From Erwinia typographi (GTDB lineage: Bacteria > Pseudomonadota > Gammaproteobacteria > Enterobacterales > Enterobacteriaceae): DNA of 64,000 nt. Within the stretch, counting starts at the first letter, position 1. Each line of letters opens with the position of its first letter. The DNA is taken from NCBI RefSeq assembly GCF_000773975.1, contig NZ_JRUQ01000090.1, positions 1 through 64,000 on the forward strand. The letters run 5' to 3'. Made by a program: the position numbers and the translations under genes. Positions 9,789-20,699 of the stretch are shown here, in pieces. Under the pieces are notes generated by a model that ran no database searches, was not told the origin of the DNA, and saw only the letters and a program-made list of their open reading frames with translations.

Positions 9789-10556
9789 ATGTGCGAATTG
9801 CTCGGGATGAGCGCGAATGTTCCAACGGATATCTGCTTTAGCTTTACCGGGCTGGTGCAGCGTGGGGGAGGAACGGGCCCGCACAAAGACGGCTGGGGCA
9901 TCACCTTCTATGAAGGAAAAGGCTGCCGCACGTTTAAGGATCCTCATCCCAGCTTTAACTCGCCGGTGGCGAGGCTGGTGCAGGATTACCCGATCAAGTC
10001 CCGTTCAGTGGTGGCGCATATCCGCCAGGCTAACCGGGGAGAAGTGTCGCTGGAAAATACCCATCCGTTTACCCGTGAGCTGTGGGGACGCAACTGGACT
10101 TACGCGCACAACGGTCAGTTGAAGGGCTATCGCGGGCTGGATACCGGGCCGTTCAGGCCGATAGGGGAAACGGACAGCGAACAGGCGTTTTGCTGGCTGC
10201 TGCACAAGCTCACCACGCGCTATCCGCGCACGCCGGGGAACTGGCCTGCGGTGTTCCGCTATATTGCTGAACTGGCGGCGGAGCTGCGCAAGAAGGGCGT
10301 GTTTAATATGCTGCTGTCGGACGGGCGCTATCTGATGGCGTTCTGTTCTACCAATCTGTTCTGGATCACCCGGCGGGCGCCGTTCGGCAAAGCGACGCTG
10401 CTGGATCAGGACGTTGAGATTGATTTTCAGAAGCAGACCACGCCAGACGACGTGGTCACGGTGATCGCCACTCAGCCCCTGACGGGCAATGAAACCTGGC
10501 ACAAGATTGAGCCAGGCGACTGGGCGTTATTTTGCCTCGGTGAGCGCGAGCGCTGA
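9789..10556 (+). CDS. yafJ: Class II glutamine amidotransferase domain protein YafJ
   Basis: The 255-residue protein starts Met-Cys-Glu-Leu-Leu, so after methionine removal it exposes the N-terminal nucleophilic cysteine of class II (Ntn) glutamine amidotransferases. [18 protein letters not shown] and a downstream TYAHNGQL segment are typical of this fold. No synthase domain is attached, so the acceptor reaction is unknown. The ribosome-binding site is GAGGG before the ATG. The last 30 bases overlap the 3' end of yafK on the opposite strand. Confidence 0.92.
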   Translation: MCELLGMSANVPTDICFSFTGLVQRGGGTGPHKDGWGITFYEGKGCRTFKDPHPSFNSPVARLVQDYPIKSRSVVAHIRQANRGEVSLENTHPFTRELWGRNWTYAHNGQLKGYRGLDTGPFRPIGETDSEQAFCWLLHKLTTRYPRTPGNWPAVFRYIAELAAELRKKGVFNMLLSDGRYLMAFCSTNLFWITRRAPFGKATLLDQDVEIDFQKQTTPDDVVTVIATQPLTGNETWHKIEPGDWALFCLGERER

Positions 10557-11267
10557 GCCTGAGGCTGGCGTGCTGAGCAGGGAATCCGGCTTGTTCAGCA
10601 CGTAGTGACCCTCGTTTACGCTAACGGACGGCGGCAAGTGGGTCTGCACAAACTGCGCATAGCCAGGCTGCAACTGTTTCCAGAAGCTGTAATACACCGA
10701 GTTACGCTGACGCTGCAAATTGCTGTCGGTCATACGGAACGGGTAAATGCTCACTTCCACTCGTGGCTGGCCGTTGCGCAGCGCCGCTTCCACATAGTGA
10801 TAAATATCCTCGATATACGCATCGGTCATCGCGTAGCAGCCAATTGACACGCAGCTGCCGTGGATCATCAGGTATTTCCCCTCATAACCCTGCTGGCGAT
10901 CGTATTCGTTGGGGAATCCGACGTTAATAGCGCGATAGAAACGGCTGTCCGGCTTCAGCTGAGAAAGGCCGACGCTGTAAAATCCTTCCGGGCTTTTAAA
11001 ATCGCCCTGGCGTCGCTTAGGCCCCAGGCCGCCGGAAAAATTACAAATGCGGTAGCTGTCCAGCAGGCGGAAGTCGTTACCAATTTTGCCATACAGCTCA
11101 AGCGTGCGTTCTTGTTTAAAGATCTGAATATACACGGGAGTGCCAAGTAACTGCTTCTTTAACTCTTTGCTTACCGGAGCGAGCGGAAGTACCGGAGCGG
11201 TCGGTACGCTGGCTAAGACGACGGCTGGCAGGAAAAACATCGCAAACAGCAGTGCGATTTTGCCCAT
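10527..11267 (-). CDS. yafK: L,D-transpeptidase-fold peptidoglycan-Lpp amidase YafK (DpaA)
   Basis: The 246-residue protein has an N-terminal signal sequence (about residues 1-20) and a YkuD domain with the catalytic histidine and cysteine in [11 protein letters not shown] (H136, C144), so it acts in the periplasm. E. coli YafK/DpaA is reported to detach Braun's lipoprotein from peptidoglycan instead of attaching it, and the same role is inferred here. It converges on yafJ with a 30-base tail-to-tail overlap and is divergent from dinB. Confidence 0.92.
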   Translation of the reverse strand: MGKIALLFAMFFLPAVVLASVPTAPVLPLAPVSKELKKQLLGTPVYIQIFKQERTLELYGKIGNDFRLLDSYRICNFSGGLGPKRRQGDFKSPEGFYSVGLSQLKPDSRFYRAINVGFPNEYDRQQGYEGKYLMIHGSCVSIGCYAMTDAYIEDIYHYVEAALRNGQPRVEVSIYPFRMTDSNLQRQRNSVYYSFWKQLQPGYAQFVQTHLPPSVSVNEGHYVLNKPDSLLSTPASGSALALTEAK

Positions 11268-11478
11268 TCTGGTTCCCTTGAAAAAAGAGGGGTGGATACT
11301 ACGCCCTGGGGGGCGATGTGGCTGGTAAAATCGGAAAAATCCGCATACGCCGGGTCACATTAGCATTGTCTATTTTTTTATCAAGTCGGCAGCGAATAAA
11401 ATCATAAAGAAAAATCACCGCAGGCCGTTGCCGCTGCGCTTCTCATCACGGCGGTCAGCTTGAAACGGTGTAAATTAA

Positions 11479-11494
11479 CTGTATACTTATCCAG
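11479..11494. promoter_or_regulatory. LexA (SOS) box of dinB
   Basis: CTGT-ATACTTAT-CCAG, 18 bases before the dinB start, fits the CTGT-N8-ACAG pattern with one substitution. The E. coli dinB box has the same CTGT and CCAG half-sites, which supports SOS induction of this gene. Confidence 0.88.
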
Positions 11495-11511
11495 TGCATC
11501 TGGAGGGGGAT

Positions 11512-12567
11512 ATGCGTAAGATCATTCACGTTGATATGGACTGCTTTTTTGCCGCGGTGGAAATGCGCGACGATCCCAGCCTGCGTGATATCCCGATTGC
11601 CATAGGCGGCAGCCATCTGAAGCGCGGGGTGATCAGCACGGCTAACTACCCCGCCCGCAAGTTTGGCGTGCACAGCGCCATGTCCACCGCGATGGCGCTG
11701 AAGCTCTGTCCGCATCTGAAGGTGATCCCCGGCCGCTTTGACGCTTATAAAGAAGCCAGCCAGCACATCCGCGAGATTTTTTCGCGCTACACCTCTTTGA
11801 TTGAGCCGCTCTCGCTCGACGAAGCCTATCTTGACGTGACCAACAGCCCGCATTGCCAGGGCTCAGCCACGCTGATGGCGCGCGAAATTCGCCAGACTAT
11901 CGCCCGCGAGCTGAACCTGACGGCTTCCGCCGGGATAGCCCCGATAAAATTCGTCGCCAAAATCGCTTCTGATTTAAACAAGCCTGACGGACAGTTTGTG
12001 ATCGCCCCGGACGACCTGTCGCAGTTTCTGCTGGGGCTGCCGCTGGCGAAGATCCCTGGCGTAGGCAAGGTGACGGCAAAAAAGCTGGAAGAGATGGGGC
12101 TGCTCACCTGTGCGGACGTGCAGAAAACCGACCTGGCCGCGCTGTTAAAGCGCTTCGGCAAGTTTGGCCGGATTATTTGGGAGCGTAGCAACGGCATTGA
12201 CGAGCGGGAAGTGGTGACCGAACGGCTGCGAAAGTCGCTGGGCGTGGAGCGCACGCTATCAGAGGATATTCACAGCTGGGAAGCCTGTCTGGCGATTATC
12301 GACACGCTTTTTGAGGAGCTGGAGCGCCGCCTGGTCCAAATCAAACCTGACCGGATGATTGCCCGCCAGGGGGTGAAGCTGAAGTTTGATGATTTTCAGC
12401 AGACCACCCAGGAGCACGTCTGGCCGGTGCTGAACAGAGAAGATTTTATTGCGGTTGCCCGGCAAAGCTGGGAGGAGCGGCGCGCCGGGCGGGGTGTGCG
12501 GCTGGTGGGGCTGCACGTAACGCTGCTGGACCCGCAGATGGAGCGGCAGCTGCTACTGGGGCTGTAG
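11512..12567 (+). CDS. dinB: DNA polymerase IV (DinB)
   Basis: DinB is a Y-family translesion polymerase induced in the SOS response. The protein is 351 residues when started at 11512, which has GGAGGGG just upstream and matches the E. coli length; an alternative ATG at 11494 lies inside the LexA box. Metal-binding acidic residues are visible in HVDMDCFFA (D8) and LSLDEAYLDV, and the helix-hairpin-helix segment IPGVGKVTAKKLEEMG follows. The C-terminal QLLLGL fits the beta-clamp-binding end known in E. coli Pol IV. Confidence 0.96.
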   Translation: MRKIIHVDMDCFFAAVEMRDDPSLRDIPIAIGGSHLKRGVISTANYPARKFGVHSAMSTAMALKLCPHLKVIPGRFDAYKEASQHIREIFSRYTSLIEPLSLDEAYLDVTNSPHCQGSATLMAREIRQTIARELNLTASAGIAPIKFVAKIASDLNKPDGQFVIAPDDLSQFLLGLPLAKIPGVGKVTAKKLEEMGLLTCADVQKTDLAALLKRFGKFGRIIWERSNGIDEREVVTERLRKSLGVERTLSEDIHSWEACLAIIDTLFEELERRLVQIKPDRMIARQGVKLKFDDFQQTTQEHVWPVLNREDFIAVARQSWEERRAGRGVRLVGLHVTLLDPQMERQLLLGL

Positions 12568-12592
12568 CTTCCTCAGCCAGTATAAGTCAGTA

Positions 12593-12612
12593 CCCCGGCG
12601 TAAGCGCCGGGG
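12593..12612. terminator. Hairpin after dinB, facing pepD
   Basis: CCCCGGCG-TAAG-CGCCGGGG is a perfect 8-bp stem with a four-base loop in the intergenic space between the converging dinB and pepD. It lacks a U-tract, so its terminator strength is uncertain. Confidence 0.45.
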
Positions 12613-12695
12613 AGACGTTTGTTAACGGCGTCCTGCCATACAGCCTGTTCGGCAAGGGCAGGCTGAAGGGCAATCCCGCCGCTCCCGCCAGATCG

Positions 12696-14153
12696 CTATT
12701 TAGCCGGGATCGCCTTAAGCAGCGCGGTCAGCAGCTTCCAGTACAGGCCAACGCTTTCAATCTGCACCTGCTCGTCCGGCGAGTGTGGACCGGTAATGGT
12801 TGGGCCGATGGACACCATATCCATCTCCGGGTACGGCTTCTTAAACAGACCGCACTCCAGCCCCGCGTGGATCACCTGAATGTTCGGCGTTTTGCCAAAC
12901 AATGCCTTATAGGTTTCGCCCACTACCGCCATGATCGGCGAGGAGGCATCCGGCTGCCAGCCAGGGTAGCTGCCTTTGGCCACGGCTTTTGCGCCGGCCA
13001 GCTCGCTCAGCGCGGTCAGCATTTCAACCAGGTAATCTTTACCGCTGTCGATCAGCGAACGAACCAGGCAGTTGATCTTTGCTTCGTCCTGAGTCATCGC
13101 CACCACGCCAACGTTCAGCGAGGTTTCCACCACGCCTTTCATCACGTCGGAATTGCGGATCACGCCGTTTGGCACGCTGTTCAGCAGGGCAATGAAGGTA
13201 TCACGGCTTTGCGCGGTCAGGGCCTGCTCGCTCGCGGCGACGTTCTCCAGCACAACGTTGATATTTTTCTCTTTCAGGCTCAGCTCGTTGCGCAGCGTCT
13301 CCAGGTAGCTCAGCGCCAGGCTTTTCAGCTCGTCAACGTTACCTGCCGGAACCGCCAGGGTGGCAATCGCCTCTCGCGGGATGGCGTTGCGCAGGGTGCC
13401 GCCGGTGAAATCGACCAGGCGCAGATCCAGGTTTTTCGCGTGGGCAAACAGAAAGCGAGCGAGCAGCTTGTTGGCGTTGCCCAGGCCGACGTGGATCTCG
13501 GCGCCCGAATGGCCGCCCTTCAGGCCTTTGAGCGTCAGTTGCACCGGCTGATAGCCAGCCGGGATCGATTCGCGGCTGAGCGGCAGCGTGGAGGTGAAAT
13601 CAATCCCGCCCGCGCAGCCCATGTAAATCTCACCTTCCTCTTCCGAGTCGGTGTTGATCAGGATGTCAGCCTGTAGCCAGTTTGGCTGAAGACCAAAGGC
13701 ACCGACCATACCCGTCTCTTCGGTCATGGTCAGCAGCACTTCCAGCGGGCCGTGCTCAACGCTCTTGTCGGTCAGTACCGCCAGCGCCGAGGCCAGACCA
13801 ATCCCGTTATCCGCACCCAGCGTGGTGCCGCGCGCCTTCACCCATTCGCCATCAATCCAGGGCTGAATCGGGTCTTTGGTAAAGTCATGAACGGTATCGT
13901 TATTTTTCTGCGGCACCATATCCAGATGCGCCTGTAGCGCGACAGGCTTCAGGTTTTCCCTGCCCGGCGTGGCGGGTTTGCGGATCAGGATGTTACCCAC
14001 GGCATCGCGATCGGTCGCAAAGCCCTGCTCTTTCGCCCAGGACAGAATGTATTCCGCCAGCGCCTCTTCATGATAAGAGGGGTGGGGAATAGAGCAGATT
14101 TTGGCAAAAATATCCCACAGAGGCTGAGGGGAAAGCTGAGATAATTCAGACAC
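12696..14153 (-). CDS. pepD: Cytosol non-specific dipeptidase (peptidase D)
   Basis: PepD is an M20-family zinc dipeptidase that splits Xaa-His and other dipeptides. Metal and catalytic residues are seen in LQAHLDMVP, TLGADNGIG, MTEETGMVG, INTDSEEEG and IHAGLECGL. The chosen start is a GTG at 14153 that gives VSELSQLSPQPLWDIF and 485 residues, as in E. coli, with AGGAG eight bases upstream. An upstream ATG at 14255 would add 34 unrelated residues and is rejected. It is divergent from gpt. Confidence 0.94.
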   Translation of the reverse strand: MSELSQLSPQPLWDIFAKICSIPHPSYHEEALAEYILSWAKEQGFATDRDAVGNILIRKPATPGRENLKPVALQAHLDMVPQKNNDTVHDFTKDPIQPWIDGEWVKARGTTLGADNGIGLASALAVLTDKSVEHGPLEVLLTMTEETGMVGAFGLQPNWLQADILINTDSEEEGEIYMGCAGGIDFTSTLPLSRESIPAGYQPVQLTLKGLKGGHSGAEIHVGLGNANKLLARFLFAHAKNLDLRLVDFTGGTLRNAIPREAIATLAVPAGNVDELKSLALSYLETLRNELSLKEKNINVVLENVAASEQALTAQSRDTFIALLNSVPNGVIRNSDVMKGVVETSLNVGVVAMTQDEAKINCLVRSLIDSGKDYLVEMLTALSELAGAKAVAKGSYPGWQPDASSPIMAVVGETYKALFGKTPNIQVIHAGLECGLFKKPYPEMDMVSIGPTITGPHSPDEQVQIESVGLYWKLLTALLKAIPAK

Positions 14154-14414
14154 GATAAATCTCCTGTGCCATCGCCAGCGGCCAGCCGGGCCGCAAATGG
14201 CGAGCATAATGAGCGAGTGGGTGACTCCCGTCAGACGCGCTGACGCGATGGGCAAAGAATATCACCGTTTCTGCCGGGATGCTTACTTCGCAAAAGGAAA
14301 AAAGGCCTGCTGGTGCCGATCGGGACTGGTTTTTAGCCGCTCAGATCTCTATAATTCCGCGCAACCTCTCCCATTGTACATTTTTAAGCCAACACCATTG
14401 GTCGGGACTCCTTT

Positions 14415-14873
14415 ATGAGCGAAAAATACGTCGTCACCTGGGACATGCTGCAAATTCATGCCCGCAAACTGGCTCAGCGCCTTCTTCCCGTCGAGCAGTG
14501 GAAAGGTATCATTGCGGTCAGCCGCGGTGGCCTGGTTCCTGCTTCTCTGTTGGCTCGTGAGCTGTGCATTCGCTACGTCGATACCGTCTGCATCTCCAGC
14601 TATGATCACGACAACCAGCGTGAAATGAAGGTGCTGAAGCGCGCAGAGGGTGATGGCGAAGGCTTTATCGTGATTGACGATCTGGTCGACACCGGCGGCA
14701 CGGCTCAGGCCATCCGCGATATGTATCCGAAGGCGCATTTTGTTACCATCTTCGCTAAGCCGGCCGGCCGGCCGCTGGTGGATGATTATGTGGTAGATAT
14801 TCCGCAGAATACCTGGATTGAGCAGCCGTGGGACATGGGCGTGGTTTACCTGCCGCCGATTGTTAAAGGCTGA
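14415..14873 (+). CDS. gpt: Xanthine-guanine phosphoribosyltransferase
   Basis: Gpt salvages guanine, xanthine and hypoxanthine to their 5'-monophosphates using PRPP. The 152-residue protein has the PRPP-binding signature [14 protein letters not shown] and the N-terminal [16 protein letters not shown] segment of the E. coli enzyme. It is followed by a strong terminator and stands in its usual place between pepD and frsA. Confidence 0.96.
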   Translation: MSEKYVVTWDMLQIHARKLAQRLLPVEQWKGIIAVSRGGLVPASLLARELCIRYVDTVCISSYDHDNQREMKVLKRAEGDGEGFIVIDDLVDTGGTAQAIRDMYPKAHFVTIFAKPAGRPLVDDYVVDIPQNTWIEQPWDMGVVYLPPIVKG

Positions 14874-14888
14874 TTGATATTGGTCAAA

Positions 14889-14922
14889 GCAACGCCCGGT
14901 TCTGCCGGGCGTTGCTGTTTTT
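14889..14922 (+). terminator. Rho-independent terminator of gpt
   Basis: A perfect 11-bp stem (GCAACGCCCGG / CCGGGCGTTGC) with loop TTCTG is followed by TGTTTTT, 16 bases after the gpt stop. Confidence 0.9.
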
Positions 14923-14990
14923 ACGGTTAGCGCGGCGGCAGCGGCTGGGATAGACTCACCCCATGCCCCGAGCTGGAGAAACGTCACGCC

Positions 14991-16238
14991 ATGTCACCCA
15001 AAAATCTGAGCGAAGAGCTGTTCAAACCTCGCTTCAAGCACCCTGAAACGTCATCGCTGGTCCGTCGTCTTCATCACCATAAGCCGCTGCCCATCCACTC
15101 CGCGCTGGAAGGCGACAGCCACGCGGGCTGGTACCGGATGATTAACCGTCTGCTCTGGACATGGCGCGGACTGCCGCCGCAGGAGATCAGCGAAGTGCTG
15201 GCGCGCATCGCCTGTAGCCGCGTTGAGCATACCGATGAGCAACTGCTGGATACGGTGGTTGGCTACCGCGGCGGCAACTGGATCTATGAGTGGTCAAAGC
15301 AGGGCGCGCTCTGGCAGCAGAAGGCGGCGGAAGCGGCAACGGATGAAGAAGCGGGGCAATGCTGGCTACATGCCGCTAACCTCTACGGCGTGGCGGGCTA
15401 CCCGCATCTGAAAGGGGATGAGCTGGCCGAGCAGGCCCAGCTGCTGGCAAACCGCGCCTATGAACAGGCCACGCCGCGCCTCTCGGGCGAGCTTAAAGAG
15501 CTGGAGTTCGCCATTCCCGGCGGCAATCCGATCGTCGGCTTCCTGCACATGCCGCCGGGCGTAAGCGCGCCGTACCCGACGGTGCTGATGTGCGGCAGCC
15601 TCGACTCGCTTCAGACCGACCACTATCGCCTGTTTCATGATTACCTGGCCCCGCGCGGCATTGCCATGCTGACGATTGATATGCCTTCCGTCGGCTTCTC
15701 CGCAAAGTGGAAGCTGACTCAGGACGCGAGCTTTTTACATCAGCAGGTGCTGCGTCAGCTGGAGCATGTTGCCTGGGTGGACCATACGCGCGTGGGGGCC
15801 TTTGGCTACCGCTTTGGCGCGAACGTCGCGGTCAGGCTGGCCTATCTTGAAGCGCCGCGCCTGCGGGCGGTTGCCTGCCTGGGGCCGGTGGTTCACAGCC
15901 TGCTTTGCGATCCTGTGATGCAGGACCGCGTGCCGGAGATGTATATGGACGTGCTCGCCAGCCGGTTAGGCATGGCAACGGCATCCGATACGGCGCTTCG
16001 CGTGGAGCTCAACCGCTATTCGCTGAAGCTCCAGGGCCTGCTGGGCCGCCGCTGCCCAACGCCGATGCTCTCCGGCTACTGGCCAAACGATCTTTTCAGC
16101 CCGGAAGAGGAGTCAAAGCTTGTCGTCAACTCCTCCGCTGACGGCAAGCTGATGCCGATCGCACACTCTCCCGCCATGCTCAACTTTGACAAAGCATTAC
16201 GTGATATTGTCGAATGGTTAGCGAAACGGTTAGCGTAA
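14991..16238 (+). CDS. frsA: FrsA, alpha/beta hydrolase-fold fermentation-respiration switch protein (YafA)
   Basis: This 415-residue protein matches the enterobacterial FrsA/YafA length and order. The C-terminal half is an alpha/beta hydrolase-like domain (VGFLHMPPG ... [18 protein letters not shown] ... [16 protein letters not shown]). The nucleophile-elbow serine is replaced (GYRFGAN), which agrees with doubts about its esterase activity. In E. coli it is linked to glucose-specific EIIA and to the balance between fermentation and respiration. It precedes crl, as in E. coli. Confidence 0.93.
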   Translation: MSPKNLSEELFKPRFKHPETSSLVRRLHHHKPLPIHSALEGDSHAGWYRMINRLLWTWRGLPPQEISEVLARIACSRVEHTDEQLLDTVVGYRGGNWIYEWSKQGALWQQKAAEAATDEEAGQCWLHAANLYGVAGYPHLKGDELAEQAQLLANRAYEQATPRLSGELKELEFAIPGGNPIVGFLHMPPGVSAPYPTVLMCGSLDSLQTDHYRLFHDYLAPRGIAMLTIDMPSVGFSAKWKLTQDASFLHQQVLRQLEHVAWVDHTRVGAFGYRFGANVAVRLAYLEAPRLRAVACLGPVVHSLLCDPVMQDRVPEMYMDVLASRLGMATASDTALRVELNRYSLKLQGLLGRRCPTPMLSGYWPNDLFSPEEESKLVVNSSADGKLMPIAHSPAMLNFDKALRDIVEWLAKRLA

Positions 16239-16361
16239 TAAGTTGCAGTAGTTCAAACCTTTGCTATACCCATTAGGCTTCGGAATGCGGTTTGCTCGCA
16301 GAGCGGCCGTGGTAAAAGCCGAAGAGGGGACATTACCAGGCTCAAGAAAGGAGGTTTTACT

Positions 16362-16763
16362 ATGTCATTACCCAGTGGGCATCCTAAGAGCCGCTTAATG
16401 AAGCGCTTTGGATCGCTCGGTCCTTATATCCGCGAAGCGAAATGTGAAGGGGACCGTTTTTTCTTTGACTGCCTGGCCGTTTGCGTCAACGTTAAACCGG
16501 CGCCAGAACTGCGTGAATTCTGGGGCTGGTGGATGGTGCTGGAGGCGCAAAGCGACCATTTCACCTATGAGTACCACTTTGGTCTGTTCGATAAAGAAGG
16601 CAACTGGAAGCCGTCCACCGTCAAGGGAAAAGAAAATAACGAGCGGCTTGAAGAAACGCTGCGCAACTTCCACACGCGGCTGAAAGCGCTGCTGGAAGAG
16701 ATGGAGCTGGGGCTGAAGCCAGCCGCAGATTTTGCCGATGCGCCGGTCAAACTGACCGCCTGA
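16362..16763 (+). CDS. crl: Sigma factor-binding protein Crl
   Basis: Crl binds the stationary-phase sigma factor RpoS and promotes its assembly with core RNA polymerase, which raises expression of genes for curli, biofilm and general stress. The 133-residue protein has the family segments [20 protein letters not shown] and [15 protein letters not shown]. The ribosome-binding site AGGAGG is strong. The window also contains IraP-like, AriR-like and YcgZ-like genes that act around the same sigma factor or on biofilm control. Confidence 0.96.
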   Translation: MSLPSGHPKSRLMKRFGSLGPYIREAKCEGDRFFFDCLAVCVNVKPAPELREFWGWWMVLEAQSDHFTYEYHFGLFDKEGNWKPSTVKGKENNERLEETLRNFHTRLKALLEEMELGLKPAADFADAPVKLTA

Positions 16764-16784
16764 GGCTGAACCGGCAGCATGAAA

Positions 16785-16808
16785 AAAGGCTGGCAGCTGC
16801 CAGCCTTT
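16785..16808. terminator. Bidirectional terminator between crl and the porin gene
   Basis: A perfect 24-base inverted repeat (arms AAAGGCTGGCAG and CTGCCAGCCTTT) lies between the converging crl and porin genes. A-runs on the left and T-rich sequence on the right allow termination on both strands. Confidence 0.85.
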
Positions 16809-16870
16809 GTTTCAGACACATCACGATGAGGGTAAAGCTTCCGTATCAGTGGCGGGATACGGGGTACAGA

Positions 16871-17977
16871 TTAGAACTGGTAAGTCAGACCAACAGCGAC
16901 TACGTCGTCGGTGTTCAGACCCAGCTTGTTGTCGTCGTCCAACTGGTTGATTTTATAATCAACGTAGGTGTTCATGTTCTTGTTAAAGTAGTAGGTGGCG
17001 CCCACGTCGATGTATTTAACCAGGTCAACGTCGCCCAACCCTTCAATATCTTTGCCTTTAGTCTGTACATAGCCCAGCGAAGGACGCAGACCGAAATCAA
17101 ACTGATACTGCGCTACCAGCTCAATGTTCTGGGCTTTATTGGCGGCGCCAGCCACGCTGGTTGAAACGCCGTTAATCATCGCGGTGCCGCTGATTGGCGT
17201 CATGTTGCGCGTTTCGGTATAGATAGCCGCCAGGTAAACGCTGTTCGCGTCATATTTCAGACCCGTGCCCCAGGAATCAGCTTTGTCGCCAGTGCCGTAA
17301 CCCTGCGCCTGCTGAGCGTCGGTGCGGTCAGAGCTGGTGTAGGCGCCGCTCATGCTCACGCCGCTGTCGCCCAGTGCATAGACAGCAGACAGACCGTAAC
17401 CGTCGCCGTTGCCTTTAGAAGCGCTGGTGCGGCCGGTGCCGTCGTCATTTTTACCCTGGTACTGCACCGCAAACTTCAGGCCATCCACCAGCCCGAAAAA
17501 GTTGCTGTTACGGTAAGTGGCTACGCCAGTCGTACGCTGAGTCATGAAGTTATCGCTACGCGCCGTACCGTCACCGCCGAACTCAGGGAACATATCGGTC
17601 CAGGCTTCGACGTCGTACAGCACGCCGTAGTTACGGCCGTAGTCGATTGAGCCGTAGTCGCCGAATTTCAGACCGGCAAAGCCCAGACGGGTTTTGTTAC
17701 CGATGTTGGAATCGCTTTCTGAGTTATTGGTGTTGAACTGATATTCCCACTGACCGTAACCGGTCATCAGGTCGTTGATCTGCGTCTGGCCTTTAAAGCC
17801 CATACGCATGTAAGACTTGTCGCCATTGCTGCCGTCACTGTCGCTAAAATAGTGCAGGCCTTTGATTTTACCGTACAAATCCAACTTGTTGCCGTCTTTG
17901 TTGTAAACTTCTGCGGCCTGAACAGCGGTGGACAGTACCAGTGCGGCGGTTAAAATGGCCAGTGCGCTTTTCTTCAT
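16871..17977 (-). CDS. phoE: General outer-membrane trimeric porin (PhoE position)
   Basis: A signal peptide of about 21 residues (ending VQAAEVYNK) precedes a 16-strand general porin that ends in the C-terminal phenylalanine (VGLTYQF) required for BAM recognition. The L3 constriction-loop motif PEFGGDG is present. It belongs to the OmpC/OmpF/PhoE family and occupies the E. coli phoE position between crl and proB, divergent from proB. No convincing Pho box was seen in its promoter region, so phosphate control, and the PhoE name in the functional sense, are not proven; OmpC-like function is equally possible. Confidence 0.85.
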   Translation of the reverse strand: MKKSALAILTAALVLSTAVQAAEVYNKDGNKLDLYGKIKGLHYFSDSDGSNGDKSYMRMGFKGQTQINDLMTGYGQWEYQFNTNNSESDSNIGNKTRLGFAGLKFGDYGSIDYGRNYGVLYDVEAWTDMFPEFGGDGTARSDNFMTQRTTGVATYRNSNFFGLVDGLKFAVQYQGKNDDGTGRTSASKGNGDGYGLSAVYALGDSGVSMSGAYTSSDRTDAQQAQGYGTGDKADSWGTGLKYDANSVYLAAIYTETRNMTPISGTAMINGVSTSVAGAANKAQNIELVAQYQFDFGLRPSLGYVQTKGKDIEGLGDVDLVKYIDVGATYYFNKNMNTYVDYKINQLDDDNKLGLNTDDVVAVGLTYQF

Positions 17978-18224
17978 TTTGCTATCAACCCCGAATGAGT
18001 AAGTTTTATTTTTAGGCCTTAAGACTTATCCTAAGGCAGGAAAGTTTTACCTCGAGAATATTAAAATTTTATTACATTCAGACGCACTTATTGTTATTTG
18101 CAGATATCTGGTCTACCCGCCTGCCAGGGGATTTTTGGCCTTTTACCGCGGCGGCTGTTGGCTTCCAGCAGCACAACTGTTAAAAAGTCAGTTCGACCTA
18201 TTTTTTTCGTAACGGCAGGAAATA

Positions 18225-19328
18225 ATGAGCAGCAGCCAGACCCTGGTAGTGAAACTGGGGACCAGCGTATTAACCGGCGGATCGCGTCGGCTGAACCGGG
18301 CACACATTGTCGAACTGGTGCGCCAGTGCGCGCAGCAGCATGCGGCAGGCCACCGGATTGTGATCGTCACCTCTGGCGCGATGGCCGCCGGACGTGAACA
18401 TCTTGGCTACCCGGAACTGCCGCCGACCATCGCCTCAAAGCAGCTGCTGGCTGCGGTGGGGCAGAGCCGGTTAATTCAGCTGTGGGAGCAACTGTTCTCG
18501 ATTTACGGTATCCATATTGGCCAGATGCTGCTGACGCGTGCGGATTTGGAAGATCGCGAACGTTTCCTCAACGCGCGAGATACGCTGCGCGCGCTGCTGG
18601 ATAACCACATCGTGCCGGTGATTAATGAGAACGATGCGGTGGCGACGGCGGAAATCAAAGTGGGCGACAACGACAATCTGTCGGCGCTGGCTGCGATCCT
18701 CGCCGGTGCCGATAAACTGCTGCTGTTGACCGACCAGCAGGGGCTGTTTACCGCCGACCCGCGCAGCAATCCTCAGGCCGAGCTCATCAACGATGTGCAC
18801 AGCATTGACGATGCGCTTCGTTCGCTGGCGGGCGACAGCGTTTCCGGGCTGGGAACCGGCGGCATGGCGACAAAATTGCAGGCTGCTGACGTTGCCTGCC
18901 GCGCCGGAATCGATACGATTATCGCCGCTGGCAGCCGCCCTGGCGTGATTAGCGATGTCATCGCCAGCCAGCCGGTCGGCACCCGCTTTCACGCGCTGCA
19001 AACGCCGCTGGAGAACCGCAAGCGCTGGATCTTCGGCGCGCCGCCAGCGGGCGAAATCACCGTTGATGACGGTGCGCTTTCCGCGATTCTGCAACGCGGC
19101 AGTTCGCTGTTGCCGAAGGGCATTCGCGATATCCGCGGCAATTTCTCCCGCGGCGAAGTGATCCGCATCCGCAGCCTTGAGGGGCGTGACGTGGCGCATG
19201 GCGTATGCCGCTACAACAGTGACGCGATGCGCATGATTGCCGGGCACCACTCCCAGCAAATAGGCGAGATCCTCGGTTATGAATATGGTCCGGTAGCGGT
19301 TCACCGTGACGATATGATCGTCAGTTAA
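18225..19328 (+). CDS. proB: Glutamate 5-kinase ProB
   Basis: ProB phosphorylates glutamate to gamma-glutamyl phosphate, the first and feedback-inhibited step of proline synthesis. The 367-residue protein has the amino-acid-kinase domain ([32 protein letters not shown]) and a C-terminal PUA domain from about residue 280. It is followed after ten bases by proA, so the two form one operon and probably one complex that protects the unstable intermediate. Confidence 0.97.
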   Translation: MSSSQTLVVKLGTSVLTGGSRRLNRAHIVELVRQCAQQHAAGHRIVIVTSGAMAAGREHLGYPELPPTIASKQLLAAVGQSRLIQLWEQLFSIYGIHIGQMLLTRADLEDRERFLNARDTLRALLDNHIVPVINENDAVATAEIKVGDNDNLSALAAILAGADKLLLLTDQQGLFTADPRSNPQAELINDVHSIDDALRSLAGDSVSGLGTGGMATKLQAADVACRAGIDTIIAAGSRPGVISDVIASQPVGTRFHALQTPLENRKRWIFGAPPAGEITVDDGALSAILQRGSSLLPKGIRDIRGNFSRGEVIRIRSLEGRDVAHGVCRYNSDAMRMIAGHHSQQIGEILGYEYGPVAVHRDDMIVS

Positions 19329-19338
19329 GGAGCAGGAG

Positions 19339-20592
19339 ATGCTTGAAGAAATGGGCAAGGCGGCAAAAGCCGCGTCTTACCAACTGTCGGTGCTCTCTAC
19401 CGTGCAGAAAAATCAGGTTTTAATGACCATTGCCGATCGGCTGGAAGCCCAGAGCGCGGAGATCCTGGCGGCCAACGAGCTGGACCTGGCCGATGCGCGC
19501 GACAACGGAATGAGCGCCGCGCTGACGGATCGCCTGATGCTAAACCCGGCCAGGCTGAAAGGTATTGCTGATGATGTGCGCCAGGTTTGCCGTCTGGCCG
19601 ATCCGGTTGGGGTGGTGATCGATGGCGGCCTGCTGGATAACGGCCTGCGTATAGAGCGCCGTCGCGTGCCTTTAGGCGTGGTCGGTGTGATTTATGAAGC
19701 TCGCCCTAATGTGACGGTCGACGTTGCCAGCCTGTGCCTGAAAACCGGCAATGCGGTGATCCTGCGCGGCGGCAAAGAAACCTACCGCACCAACGGCGCA
19801 ACCGTGCGGGTGATTCAGGACGCGTTAAAGCAGCATGGCTTACCGGCTGGCGCGGTTCAGGCGATTGAAAGCCCGGATCGTGAGCTGGTGAACCAGCTGC
19901 TGAAGCTGGATCGCTACGTTGATATGCTGATCCCCCGCGGCGGCGCTGGCCTGCACAAGCTGTGCCGCGAGCAGTCGACTATCCCGGTGATAACCGGCGG
20001 GATTGGCGTGTGCCACATTTTTGTCGATCGCGATATCGAGCTGGAAGCGGCGATGAAGGTCATCATCAACGCCAAGAAACAGCGCCCGAGCGCCTGCAAT
20101 TCGGTGGAAACGCTGCTGGTACACTCTGCCATTGCGCAGACTTTCCTGCCTGCGCTGAGCCGCAGCATGGCGGAAGAGGGCATTACGCTGCATGCGGACG
20201 CCCGCTCGCTGCCGCTGCTGCAAAACGGCCCGGCGCAGGTCAGCGCCGTAACCGAACAGCAGTATCGGGATGAGTGGCTGGCGCTGGATCTGAACGTGAA
20301 GCTGGTAGACAGCCTGGATGCAGGCATTGCGCATATCCGCGAATACGGTACTCAGCATTCCGACGCGATCCTGACCCGCACTATGCACCATGCCGATCGC
20401 TTTGTGAATGAAGTCGATTCGTCGGCAGTTTATGTCAATGCCAGCACCCGCTTTACCGATGGCGGACAGTTCGGCCTGGGTGCGGAAGTCGCGGTCAGCA
20501 CCCAGAAGCTGCACGCGCGCGGCCCGATGGGGCTGGAAGCGCTGACCACTTATAAGTGGGTCGCGTTTGGTAATGACACGGTGCGGAGTTAG
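19339..20592 (+). CDS. proA: Glutamate-5-semialdehyde dehydrogenase ProA
   Basis: ProA reduces gamma-glutamyl phosphate to glutamate-5-semialdehyde with NADPH. The 417-residue aldehyde-dehydrogenase-fold protein contains the catalytic cysteine in [13 protein letters not shown] and the [19 protein letters not shown] segment. AAGGAGCAGGAG precedes the start. In E. coli the gene is followed by a threonine tRNA that serves as a prophage integration site; no tRNA is seen here in the 107 bases before the next gene. Confidence 0.97.
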   Translation: MLEEMGKAAKAASYQLSVLSTVQKNQVLMTIADRLEAQSAEILAANELDLADARDNGMSAALTDRLMLNPARLKGIADDVRQVCRLADPVGVVIDGGLLDNGLRIERRRVPLGVVGVIYEARPNVTVDVASLCLKTGNAVILRGGKETYRTNGATVRVIQDALKQHGLPAGAVQAIESPDRELVNQLLKLDRYVDMLIPRGGAGLHKLCREQSTIPVITGGIGVCHIFVDRDIELEAAMKVIINAKKQRPSACNSVETLLVHSAIAQTFLPALSRSMAEEGITLHADARSLPLLQNGPAQVSAVTEQQYRDEWLALDLNVKLVDSLDAGIAHIREYGTQHSDAILTRTMHHADRFVNEVDSSAVYVNASTRFTDGGQFGLGAEVAVSTQKLHARGPMGLEALTTYKWVAFGNDTVRS

Positions 20593-20699
20593 CTGGTCAC
20601 TGAATGTTACAGCAAGGCTGAGCCACAGGGAGGTGGTTCAGGCTTTAACCACGGAGAAGTTGTTGAACCCTCACCGTTTCTGGTTACAGGATATCCCCG

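Noticed and set aside
17978..18224. Pho box upstream of the porin gene
   Set aside because: No pair of CTGTCA-like repeats with proper spacing was found; phosphate control is therefore not claimed.
20593..20699. Search for the threonine tRNA that follows proA in E. coli
   Set aside because: No cloverleaf or anticodon arm could be drawn; the site appears to lack the tRNA.
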